From Desulfobulbus sp. (GTDB lineage: Bacteria > Desulfobacterota > Desulfobulbia > Desulfobulbales > Desulfobulbaceae): a stretch of DNA of 15,754 nt. Shown here one piece after another: positions 7,201 to 14,958 of this stretch. The DNA lies in assembly GCA_011051825.1 (NCBI GenBank), contig DRKH01000013.1, positions 1 through 15,754 of the forward strand. Reading direction: 5' to 3'. The notes beneath the pieces are model-generated. The model was not told the DNA's origin. It ran no database searches and saw only the letters and a program-made list of their open reading frames with translations. The translations under genes and the position numbers were made by a program. The stretch's first letter is position 1, and each line of letters opens with the position of its first letter.

Positions 7201-8293
7201 GGTGTTTGTCCCGGCCCAGATCGCCGGCCTCGGTTATTGCATTTATAAAACGGATAATATCAACTCCGCCGAAACACATGTCTACGCAGCGCCCACAGCC
7301 TACACAGCTGGGACGCCCATGTTTCTGAACATCATGTTTGAGCTTGTGGAAAAAACGTTTGCGGATGCGGTGACGCCGCAAATCGATCGGATTGTGATCC
7401 CCGGCCATGCGGGTAAATCCGGCAAAGGTGCACCCGTCCCAGGAGCGGATACGCTCTCCACTGCCCTGGTCCTTGGCCTGATGATCGGTAATGGAAAAAC
7501 AGGTGCAGGTCGGGCATATAAAGGTGCAGCCGCCGCAGTCCTGGCAGCGCTGAGAAAAATCAGCAAGAACTTCTTCCGGTTCATTTCCCTTTTCCAGCTC
7601 CTGACAGGCAAGATCAACATGGACAAGTTGCCTGAACAGCCCTCGGGCCTCCAGGGCGGCCTGATATTGAAACTGACGATCTTCTTTTGTGGCGTCTGTA
7701 AAAAAACGGGTCCATTTTTTTAAGATATTAAGCCCGTTGGCCTTGCCGGCCTCGACAAAATAACTGTTCTTGGCCGGGCCGAGATCGGTGAGCTGCAGGT
7801 CAAAGCCGAATTCGAGGAACGGGCCGTTTTTGGTGGCGTTGCAGAAACAGTTGGCAAAGGGTTCATTACAGCCCAGGGTAACGAAAACAGCGCCCCGTCG
7901 TCGCTGTTCATAGTAGATATCCCTGTGTTTGCCGCCGAGAAAGATCATATCCATGTAGAGAACGGCAAACAGGTCACAGGAGCGGACTCCGAAGTACAGG
8001 GTTGGCCGGTTTTCCGGCAGCAGTGGATGAAAGCTGTACAGTTGGGTCGGTGATGCGGGTTCCGTATCGACAATATAGCTGGACAGCGCTTCGGTCTGTG
8101 GGAAGAAAAAGGACTTGAGTGAGTTTTGGGGCTGCTGTTTAAGGTCGATATCGACCCGGTCGAGATCGGGTATTTCAATGTACAGGGTGTCACCGAACCG
8201 GTTGCGCACCGGTCCCACCAATCGGTACTGCTTGCCGAGCTTGCGCAGCAGCGGCAGGAGGTAATCCTTGTGCAGGGTCTGGGTTTCAATCAT
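7190..8293 (-). CDS. HydB/AsrA-like 4Fe-4S electron-transfer subunit
   Basis: A 367-aa protein of the hydrogenase/sulfur reductase beta (HydB) and anaerobic sulfite reductase A family. It has the family GCNEP...CFC...GPF block in the first half and two ferredoxin-type clusters: a CQDCGGCTFICPTC motif starting at residue 250 and CVGCGRCVDMCFGGVD at 330-345, separated by the family's SWDGCTFAGF segment. It should wire the formate dehydrogenase active subunit to the flavoprotein. The open frame runs upstream to 8464, but the start chosen is ATG at 8293: it has a strong GGAGG site six bases away, sits eight bases inside the end of fdhA, and gives MIETQTLHKDYLL, the family-like N-terminus. Confidence 0.86.
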   Translation of the reverse strand: MIETQTLHKDYLLPLLRKLGKQYRLVGPVRNRFGDTLYIEIPDLDRVDIDLKQQPQNSLKSFFFPQTEALSSYIVDTEPASPTQLYSFHPLLPENRPTLYFGVRSCDLFAVLYMDMIFLGGKHRDIYYEQRRRGAVFVTLGCNEPFANCFCNATKNGPFLEFGFDLQLTDLGPAKNSYFVEAGKANGLNILKKWTRFFTDATKEDRQFQYQAALEARGLFRQLVHVDLACQELEKGNEPEEVLADFSQRCQDCGGCTFICPTCTCFSITDHQAKDQGSGERIRSWDGCTFAGFTRMAGDHNPIDLRRHRIRKRFFHKLKHDVQKHGRPSCVGCGRCVDMCFGGVDIIRFINAITEAGDLGRDKHRGL

Positions 8294-10328
8294 GATCCAC
8301 CTCCACTGTGACGGCACAGCATTTATATTCCGGGCATTTGGCCACCGGATCGCTGTTGGCCAGGGTAAGTACATTGGTCGGCGATTCGTGGAAGTGGAAA
8401 TCGCAGAACAGCTCGCCCCGGTCCATATGGGAGCTGAGGTGGAGGGTGAAGGGGACACTGCCACGCCTGGAGCGGACCCGGATTCGGCAGCCGTCCTTTA
8501 AGCCAAGCCGGCGGGCGTCTTCGGGATGCATGTCCAGCAGAGGGGTGCCCCGTTCACGTTTAAGAGTTGCACTGCGCCTGCTCATGGTTCCGGTATGATA
8601 CTGATGGTACCTGCGTCCGGTGATAAGGACAAAGGGGAATTCCGTGGTCGCCGGTTCAGCCGGCGGTACGTGCCGTTCCGGTTCGAATCGACCGAATCCA
8701 CGGGCGAAACTGTATTTATGGAGAAAGGGTGTGCCCGGGTGGCCACGATCCAGGCAGGGCCACTGCAGGCCCCAGGAGGCGTGGAGGCGGTCATGGTAGA
8801 TGCCGCCGTAGATCGGGGTCAGCAGACATATTTCCTCCATGATTTCCCTGGTCGATTCATACTGCATGGGATAGCCCATCCGGGTGGAGATTTCCTGGAT
8901 GATCCAGTCATCGGCTCTGGCCTCTCCGGGCGGCTCAACCGCTTTGTGGCTGAGTTGTACCCGGCGTTCGGAATTGGTCACCGTGCCCGTTTTTTCTGCA
9001 AAACAGGCGGCCGGCAGCACCACGTCGGCAAGTGCAGCGGTTTCGGTGAGAAAAATATCCGAGACCACCAGGAAGTCAAGCCCATGAAGACTGGTTCGAA
9101 CCCGATTCAGAACCGGATCGGAAAGCATGGGGTTCTCTCCCATGATAAACATGGCCTTTAAACGGCCTTCGTCCTCCCCGCCATGGGTCATTTCGACCAC
9201 GGTCAGGCCGGGATCGGCAGGAAGTGAACAGTTCCAGGCTTCTTCAAATTTTTTTCTGATCTCGGGATCGGCAACAGCCTGGTAGCCCGAAAAAACACCC
9301 GGCAGGGCGCCCATATCGCAGGCCCCCTGGACATTATACTGGCCGCGCAGGGGATCAACTCCGGTGAATTCCTGTTCCACATGGCCGGTCAGCATGGCGA
9401 GGTTGGCATAGCTCTTGACGTTGGCCGTACCGCAGACATGCTGGGTTACGCCCAGGCAGTAACAGATGGTTGAGCGTTGGGCCCTGGCATACATGCGGGC
9501 GGCCTGGGCAATGTCGTCTGCGGCAACTCCGGTAATCTCTGCTGCCTGATTGAGGTCGACCTGGAGCAGCAGGTCGCACATGGCCAGATAATTTTCCGTC
9601 CGCATCTCGATAAACAGGTCATCTATCAGGTTTTCATCCAGGATGCAGCGCATGATTGCATTTAAAAGCGGAATGTCGGTCCCGGGCCGGATCTGCAGAT
9701 GGATATGGGCACGGCGGGCAATTTTTGTCTTACGGGGATCAATGACAATCAACTTGGCGCCTTTGTCAACGGCGTCAAAGATCCGTCGTGCCACCTGGGG
9801 ATGGGTTGCAGTGGTGTTGGATCCGGAGACCAGGATGACCTGGGCCTCTTCGAGTTCATTGATGGTGTTGGTCATGGCCCCGGAACCGAAGGTAGTGGCA
9901 AGACCTGCCACTGTAGAGGCATGTCAGAGCCGGGCGCAGTGATCAATGTTGTTGGTCCCCAGGCCGATCCGGGTAAATTTCTGCAACAGGTAATTTTCTT
10001 CGTTGCTGCATTTTGCCGACGACAATACACCGATTCGATCAGGTCCGTACTGCTGTTTTACCGCATTGAGTTTTTCGGCAACCAGGTCCAGTGCATCATC
10101 CCACGAGGACGGCCGTAACCGGCCATGTTTATTTCGGATTAGCGGCCTTGTCAGCCGATCGGAGTGATGAATATACTCATGAACATGCCAGCCCTTGGCA
10201 CAGAGATTGTTTCTGGAGACAGGGTGGCTTCGGCTCGGACTCACACCGGTAACCCGTCCATGTTCCACGTGCAGGTACAGGCCGCATCCACAACCGCAGT
10301 AACAGCAGATACTTGGTATATCAGGCAT
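8286..10328 (-). CDS. fdhA: Selenocysteine-containing formate dehydrogenase, catalytic subunit
   Basis: A 680-aa molybdopterin (Mo or W bis-MGD) oxidoreductase interconverting formate and CO2. An N-terminal [4Fe-4S] site uses C8, C11, C15 and C43 with the conserved LCAKGW (K45). Residue 135 is encoded by UGA (9924-9926) in DHCARL-U-HASTVAGL, matching the Sec-His active site of FdhF-type enzymes. The same frame continues through GSGAMTN, a SGSNTTATHP cofactor segment and the C-terminal TGRRYHQYHTGTMSRRS dinucleotide-binding motif. A SECIS-like hairpin follows the UGA directly. Naive gene calling would split it into a 134-aa and a roughly 541-aa piece. It has no extra N-terminal ferredoxin domains, which fits reliance on HydBG-type partners. 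The ATG at 10328 has an AAGGG site eight bases upstream. There are two extra cysteines (C9, C13) in the cluster loop. Confidence 0.93.
9894..9926 (-). promoter_or_regulatory. Bacterial SECIS element with selenocysteine UGA
   Basis: After the UGA, the RNA folds into a 7-bp perfect stem, AGUGGCA with UGCCACU, capped by GGUCU. The GGUCU loop occupies bases +19 to +23 after the UGA, the same register as I recall for the Escherichia coli fdhF SECIS, whose apical loop also reads AGGUCU. This is the SelB-recruiting signal for selenocysteine insertion. The bulged U of the E. coli stem is not obvious. Confidence 0.85.
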
Positions 10329-10348
10329 ACGAAATTCCCTTGAGTTTG

Positions 10349-10376
10349 AATAAACTTCCAGAGCACGGAGTTTATT
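10349..10376 (-). promoter_or_regulatory. Hairpin in the upstream region of fdhA
   Basis: AATAAACT (10349-10356) pairs with AGTTTATT (10369-10376), and two more C-G pairs form after a bulged base, leaving a seven-base loop. It lies 21 to 48 bases upstream of the fdhA start codon. It may be an operator or a leader hairpin; the regulator is unknown and no clear promoter was identified beside it. Confidence 0.4.
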
Positions 10377-10406
10377 GAATTGTACTGGCCTTAATCCCCA
10401 ATTCCT

Positions 10407-10771
10407 AATCTATGAGTCCGTCGATTAATGGTATTTTCGCCCAGCCGGACGACTTGTTCGTTCAGCGACCTCTGCGTTATACAAAAATTTTTTTGATTAC
10501 CACCATTCCTCAGCAACGAGGGATAACATCGCTACAGCTATAATCTCAAATCGCATTTAGCAGCGCTTATGCCTGATTTCAGGTCAATTCATTGTTTAAA
10601 AAAAGCGATGGTATCCCTGATTTCATTCAAGCTGAGCTTTAGTGGTAATCAGGAAAATTTTTATCCTCGGAGGTAAGCGTAGACTCCGATATCAACTATA
10701 TGTCTGTGGTGAAAATTTTTGTATGCCTTGACCTTGAACGAAAATCCTCATTAATCAACAGACTCATCTAT
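10407..10771. repeat. Nested palindromic composite element, about 365 bp
   Basis: Three levels of inverted repeat are centred on about 10570-10590. The outermost arms are about 33 bp: 10407-10440 against 10738-10771, sharing CGAAAAT, CATTAATC and GACTCAT blocks with several mismatches. The middle arms are TGATTACCAC at 10494-10503 and GTGGTAATCA at 10642-10651, perfect over 10 bp. The inner arms are the 15-bp motifs at 10519-10533 and 10604-10618. A further arm (GTGGTGAAAATTTTTGTAT, 10706-10724) echoes 10480-10503 inverted. It is A/T-rich, codes for nothing obvious, and separates the fdh operon from the secretin-like gene. Outer limits are approximate. Confidence 0.65.
10496..10640 (-). repeat. 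Right copy of the 145-bp inverted dispersed repeat
   Basis: The reverse complement of this stretch equals 1-145 at 143 of 145 positions. It holds the 100-bp unit 10519-10618, bounded by AGGGATAACATCGCT and AGCGATGGTATCCCT. With the left copy it brackets all six minus-strand genes from fdhA to the DUF1501 gene. No target-site duplication was evident. Confidence 0.92.
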
Positions 10772-10797
10772 AATCCCTGATTTCTACATTGTACTTT

Positions 10798-11628
10798 CTA
10801 CTTCCTGACCCGGGCCAGCACTTCAAGCACCATGGCTTGGTTGGTACGCTGTCCATTTGCCGTGACAATTGCAGCGGAAATTCTGTCGATTCCGGCGTCG
10901 GAGAAGGCTACCGGCACCCAGGTATCGACGGGGATCGTGATTCGGGTTGCTGCCTCGGTAAAACGAATCGACCGCCGGTCGGCAAAAGATAACCTGGGCA
11001 CCAGGGTTAAGTCCACCCCGGCCTCCAGAACAACGGCCCGTACCTCAAAGCCGCTTTCAACCCGTTTGTATCCGGTCAGTCGACTAAACCGGTACCCGTA
11101 GCGTGAACAGAGGTCCAGCCAGTAATCGGTAAAGGGAATATCTCGGCCGATCATAAGGTAGCCGCTGCTGCCTGAACCCAGCGTGAGTTGAAGAGTTGTG
11201 TTTTGATGGAAGGTGTCGGTATGCATCCGCAGCCCGCCTTCACTGCCGCTGATACCTCCCGCCGTAGACAGTCCACGGGTTTTTGTATCTGCCTGCCGGT
11301 ATCGCAGGCGAAGCTGTACCCGGGGAACCGGCTGGTCCAGGCGGGCGAGCAGGTTACGGATGTTTTTAATCGCATCCGGGCTGTCGGAGACAATAATTGC
11401 GTTGGAGATCGTGTCGACAGACGCCCGGCCGCTGGGGGAAAGTACTGTTTGTACCTGGGGGAGCAGCTCTTTGGCCGATCGTTTCCTGAGCTTGATAATT
11501 GCAAAGCTGTCGGATGAAGTATCATCATCTGCTGCAAGAGCAGGCCCCAGCTCTATACACAGAAAACAGAACAGCAGGCCGGCAAAAAAAAGTACGGAGC
11601 CGGGATAGTATCTCTGATGCACTCTCAT
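10798..11628 (-). CDS. Exported small secretin-like protein (NolW-type short domain)
   Basis: A 276-aa protein with a Sec signal peptide (hydrophobic core about 11-27, cleavage near an ALA-A site at about residue 32). About residues 42-110 resemble the short secretin N domain: a FAIIKLRKRSAKELLPQVQ start, then NAIIVSDSPDAIKNIRNLLARLDQPVPRVQL, the classic N1/N2 ending. The C-terminal part, GVDLTLVPRLSF followed by alternating beta-strand sequence, resembles a piece of the secretin C-domain. At this length it is much smaller than GspD/PilQ secretins (usually over 500 aa), so it is either a pilotin-like or modified periplasmic relative or a reduced secretin. No other secretion genes are nearby. 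The start lacks a clear ribosome site, so the exact N-terminus is uncertain. Confidence 0.65.
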   Translation of the reverse strand: MRVHQRYYPGSVLFFAGLLFCFLCIELGPALAADDDTSSDSFAIIKLRKRSAKELLPQVQTVLSPSGRASVDTISNAIIVSDSPDAIKNIRNLLARLDQPVPRVQLRLRYRQADTKTRGLSTAGGISGSEGGLRMHTDTFHQNTTLQLTLGSGSSGYLMIGRDIPFTDYWLDLCSRYGYRFSRLTGYKRVESGFEVRAVVLEAGVDLTLVPRLSFADRRSIRFTEAATRITIPVDTWVPVAFSDAGIDRISAAIVTANGQRTNQAMVLEVLARVRK

Positions 11629-11692
11629 GGTGAAATAGTAGCATCGCTTTTTAATGATAACAAGAAAAATACTTGCCGGAAAAGGCTTCCCC

Positions 11693-11721
11693 TTGTCGGG
11701 CAGGTATCAATTGGGTATAAG
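11693..11721 (+). promoter_or_regulatory. Candidate sigma-70-type promoter of prpE
   Basis: TTGTCG (11693-11698) and TATAAG (11716-11721) are separated by 17 bases, matching four of six and five of six consensus positions. It lies in the 151-bp divergent gap and would start transcription near 11728, about 50 bases before the prpE start codon. Confidence 0.45.
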
Positions 11722-11779
11722 CCATACTGCAGAAGGGTACCTTTTAGCCGTTAATCGTAACCTGTTTAGAGGAGAAAAG

Positions 11780-13678
11780 ATGGGCAAATACGAGGCAGTG
11801 TTTCAAAAGAGTATTGAAGATCCGGAAGGATTTTGGGCCGAGGCTGCAGAGGGGATTGACTGGTACACAAAGTGGGATACCGTGCTTGATCGGTCCAATC
11901 CGCCCCGATACCGCTGGTTTCGGGGTGGTGAGCTGAACACCTGTTACAATGCCGTTGATCGGCATGTGGAAAACGGACGTGGCGATCAGGCGGCCATAAT
12001 CTACGATTCTCCGGTGACGGATACTGTTGCCGAAATTTCCTATCGTGAATTACAGCAGCAGGTGGCTGTCTTTGCCGGAGCGCTTCGTAACCAGGGCGTG
12101 CAGAAAGGCGATACCGTCATTATCTACATGCCGATGATCCCCGAAGCCCTGGTCTCCATGCTGGCCTGTGCCCGACTCGGTGCTGTTCATTCGGTTGTGT
12201 TCGGCGGGTTTGCCGCTAATGAGCTGGCCATCCGTATCGACCATGCCCAACCTAAAGCCATTGTCATTGCCTCGGGCGCGATTGAGGGCAAAAAGACCCT
12301 GGCCTATAAGCCGTTGGTGGACTCAGCCATTGAGCAGTCCAGTCATAAACCGGAAAAGTGTATTGTCTTGCAGCGTGATTTTGTCCCGGCTGAACTGACG
12401 GAAGAGCGGGATATCTCCTGGCAGGAGGCCGTGGCCGGGGCAGAACCGGTGGACTGTGTGCCGGTGCAGGCAACCGATCCACTGTATATTCTCTATACCT
12501 CCGGCACCACCGGCATGCCCAAGGGGGTTATGCGGGATAACGGCGGCCATGCCGTGGCCCTGAACTGGACCATGAAGAATATCTATAATGTGGAACCCGG
12601 CGATGTGTACTGGGCTGCCTCGGATGTGGGCTGGGTGGTCGGTCATTCCTATATTGTCTATGGACCGCTGCTGTACGGCTGTACCACCATTGTCTATGAG
12701 GGGAAGCCCATCGGCACCCCTGATGCCGGGGCCTTCTGGCGGGTTATCAATCAGCACCGGGTCAAGGTGATGTTCACCGCGCCCACGGCCTTTCGGGCCA
12801 TCAGAAAAGAGGATCCCGAGGGAGTGCTCCTCAAACAAAACGATCTCTCCTGCTTTCAGTCCCTGTTTCTGGCCGGAGAACGGCTGGATCCGGATACCTA
12901 TCACTGGGCCAGAAAGATGTTGAATGTGCCGGTCATTGACCACTGGTGGCAGACCGAAACCGCCTGGGCCATTGTCGGCAACCCCATGGGCATTGAACAG
13001 TTCCCGGTCAAGCCCGGCTCACCCACTAAACCGATGCCCGGCTATGATGTCCGGATTCTTGACGACGAGGGCAATGAGCTGGGACCGAATCAGGAGGGGA
13101 ATATCGTGGTCAAACTACCCCTGCCTCCCGGCACCCTGGCCACCCTGTGGCGCAATGAAGAGCGGTTTATCAGTTCGTATATGTCCGCCTTTCCCGGCTA
13201 TTATGAGACCAGTGACGGCGGCTATATTGATGAAGACGGATATGTTTTTGTCATGGGCCGGATCGATGATGTGATCAATATTGCCGGACACCGATTATCC
13301 ACCGGGGCCATGGAAGAGGTTGTTGCCACTCATCCCCATGTTGCCGAATGTGCTGTTTTCGGGACCGATGATCAGTTGAAGGGCCAGAAGCCCCTTGGTC
13401 TGGTGGTGTTGAAGGCCGGAGTCGAATGTGACGAGGAGGACTTGAAAGTCGAGCTGGTGCAGATGGTTCGCTCTCAGATCGGCGCTATCGCCTGTTACCG
13501 GGAGACGGCTGTTGTCTCCCGGCTGCCCAAAACCAGGTCCGGCAAGATCCTGCGCGGCACCATGCGTTCCATCGCCACCGGCAAGGAGTACCGGATGCCC
13601 TCGACCATTGATGATCCGACCATCCTGGAAGAGATTACCGAGGATCTGAAAAAAATGGGGTATCCGGAGTTGTCATAA
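11780..13678 (+). CDS. prpE: Propionyl-CoA synthetase (AMP-forming)
   Basis: A 632-aa acyl-adenylate-forming ligase making propionyl-CoA from propionate, ATP and CoA in the cytoplasm. Compared with acetyl-CoA synthetase, PrpE-typical segments are present: YRWFRGGELNTCYNAVDRH, the AMP-binding YTSGTTGMPKG at 239-249, MRDNGGHAVALNW, DVGWVVGHSYIVYGPLLYG, GRIDDVINIAGHRLSTGAMEE and a YRMPSTIDDP ending. K589 in KTRSGKILRG is the conserved catalytic lysine, subject to acyl-lysine control in known homologues. The frame is open from 11654, but the ATG at 11780 is chosen for its AGGAGA site and the family-like MGKYEAVF start. The sucCD genes follow on the same strand after 116 bp. Confidence 0.93.
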   Translation: MGKYEAVFQKSIEDPEGFWAEAAEGIDWYTKWDTVLDRSNPPRYRWFRGGELNTCYNAVDRHVENGRGDQAAIIYDSPVTDTVAEISYRELQQQVAVFAGALRNQGVQKGDTVIIYMPMIPEALVSMLACARLGAVHSVVFGGFAANELAIRIDHAQPKAIVIASGAIEGKKTLAYKPLVDSAIEQSSHKPEKCIVLQRDFVPAELTEERDISWQEAVAGAEPVDCVPVQATDPLYILYTSGTTGMPKGVMRDNGGHAVALNWTMKNIYNVEPGDVYWAASDVGWVVGHSYIVYGPLLYGCTTIVYEGKPIGTPDAGAFWRVINQHRVKVMFTAPTAFRAIRKEDPEGVLLKQNDLSCFQSLFLAGERLDPDTYHWARKMLNVPVIDHWWQTETAWAIVGNPMGIEQFPVKPGSPTKPMPGYDVRILDDEGNELGPNQEGNIVVKLPLPPGTLATLWRNEERFISSYMSAFPGYYETSDGGYIDEDGYVFVMGRIDDVINIAGHRLSTGAMEEVVATHPHVAECAVFGTDDQLKGQKPLGLVVLKAGVECDEEDLKVELVQMVRSQIGAIACYRETAVVSRLPKTRSGKILRGTMRSIATGKEYRMPSTIDDPTILEEITEDLKKMGYPELS

Positions 13679-13681
13679 CAA

Positions 13682-13783
13682 AGGGATACCATCGCTGAAT
13701 GACGAAAACGTTTTTTTTACCTTTTGGATACTGTCTACTTGATAGCAGCCAGGGATAACATCGCTTAGAGCGATGGTATCCCT
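13682..13783 (+). repeat. 102-bp inverted-repeat element between prpE and sucC
   Basis: AGGGATACCATCGCT (13682-13696) and AGCGATGGTATCCCT (13769-13783) are perfect 15-bp terminal inverted repeats. A second forward motif, AGGGATAACATCGCT (13751-13765), sits three bases from the right end, so the last 33 bases can form a 15-bp hairpin with one mismatch and a TAG loop. The element is about the length of the 100-bp units at 23-122 and 10519-10618 but its interior is unrelated. It begins three bases after the prpE stop and ends 11 bases before the sucC start. Confidence 0.88.
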
Positions 13784-13794
13784 TCTTAATACTT

Positions 13795-14958
13795 ATGAAA
13801 CTCCATGAATATCAGGCAAAGGCGCTCTTTGCCGAAGCCGGTCTGCCGGTGCCCTCGGGCCGGGTGGCAGAGACGGTGGACGAGGCCGTTGCCGCAGCCG
13901 AAGCACTCGGGTATCCCGTAGCTGTCAAGGCCCAGGTCCATGCCGGCGGGCGGGGCAAGGCCGGGGGCATCCGGCTGGTCGAAAACGCTCAGGATGCAAG
14001 ATCGGCTGCCGGGGCTATTCTGGGCATGATGCTCAAGACCGCCCAGACCGGCGGTCATGGGCATGTGGTGTCCCGGGTTCTGATCGAGCAGGCCCAGGTC
14101 ATTGAAAGAGAATTGTATCTTTCAATTCTGCCGGACCGGTCTTCGGCCTCCATCATGATCATTGCCTCCACCGAGGGCGGGATGAATATCGAGGAGGTGG
14201 CGGAACGGGCCCCGGAAAAGATTGTCCGGATCCGGGTGAACCCTCTGCTCGGTCTGCAGCCGTTCCATCTGCGTCAGGCAGCCTTTGGTCTGGGCCTGGC
14301 CGGTGCTGTCTTTAAATCCTTTATCGGTCTGCTGCAAACCCTGTATCAACTGGTGGTGGAACGGGATCTGCTGCTGGCCGAGATCAATCCGCTGGCCGTT
14401 ACCGCAGGTGAAAGTCTGGTGCTTCTTGATGCCAAGGTCGAGGTGGACTCCACTGCTCTGTTTCGGCAGCGCGATCTGGCCGATCTGTATGATCCCTCCG
14501 AAGAAGACCCGCTGGAAACCGAAGCTAAAAAACACCACCTCAATTATATCCGTCTCGACGGCAACATCGGCACCATGGTCAACGGGGCCGGGCTGGCCAT
14601 GGCGACCATGGATATCATCAAGCAGGCCGGAGGGCTACCTGCCAACTTTCTCGACGTGGGTGGCGGGGCCAGTGCGGACATGATTGAAAACGGATTCCGT
14701 ATCCTGCTCTCCGATAGTTCGGTTTCGGCGATTCTGATTAATATATTCGGCGGCATCCTTCGCTGTGATGTGCTGGCAAAGGGTGTGATTGAGGCGGCAG
14801 GCAAGGTCGACCTGAACCTGCCGGTTGTTGTCCGAATGGAGGGAACCAACGCTAGAGAGGGACGGCGAATCCTTGCCGATTCAGGCCTTGAGCTGATAAC
14901 AGCCACCGACCTCCAGGATGCAGCGGAAAAGATTTCTCGAATTGCGAGGCAGCTATGA
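13795..14958 (+). CDS. sucC: Succinate-CoA ligase, beta subunit
   Basis: A 387-aa ATP-grasp subunit of succinyl-CoA synthetase, which couples succinyl-CoA cleavage to ATP or GTP formation; the length is typical. Seen in order: the MKLHEYQAKALFAEAGLPVP start, KAQVHAGGRGKAGGI in the ATP-grasp fold, LLAEINPLAV, DGNIGTMVNGAGLAMATMD, LDVGGGAS and NIFGGILRCDVLAKG in the CoA-ligase half. The ATG is fixed by this conserved start although no Shine-Dalgarno sequence precedes it: an inverted-repeat element ends only 11 bases upstream. It overlaps sucD by four bases (ATGA). With prpE it suggests a propionate-succinate route. Nucleotide preference was not determined. Confidence 0.95.
   Translation: MKLHEYQAKALFAEAGLPVPSGRVAETVDEAVAAAEALGYPVAVKAQVHAGGRGKAGGIRLVENAQDARSAAGAILGMMLKTAQTGGHGHVVSRVLIEQAQVIERELYLSILPDRSSASIMIIASTEGGMNIEEVAERAPEKIVRIRVNPLLGLQPFHLRQAAFGLGLAGAVFKSFIGLLQTLYQLVVERDLLLAEINPLAVTAGESLVLLDAKVEVDSTALFRQRDLADLYDPSEEDPLETEAKKHHLNYIRLDGNIGTMVNGAGLAMATMDIIKQAGGLPANFLDVGGGASADMIENGFRILLSDSSVSAILINIFGGILRCDVLAKGVIEAAGKVDLNLPVVVRMEGTNAREGRRILADSGLELITATDLQDAAEKISRIARQL

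Noticed and set aside
8294..8464. Upstream extension of the HydB-like frame
   Set aside because: It overlaps fdhA coding sequence, has a low-complexity composition unlike the family, and the ATG at 8293 has a better ribosome site.
9911..9926. fdhA as a pseudogene split by a stop codon
   Set aside because: The stop is UGA at the exact Sec position of the family, with a SECIS hairpin and an intact frame on both sides.
11654..11779. N-terminal extension of PrpE by 42 codons from an upstream ATG
   Set aside because: The extension does not resemble the family, overlaps the likely promoter, and the ATG at 11780 has a strong ribosome site and the usual N-terminus.
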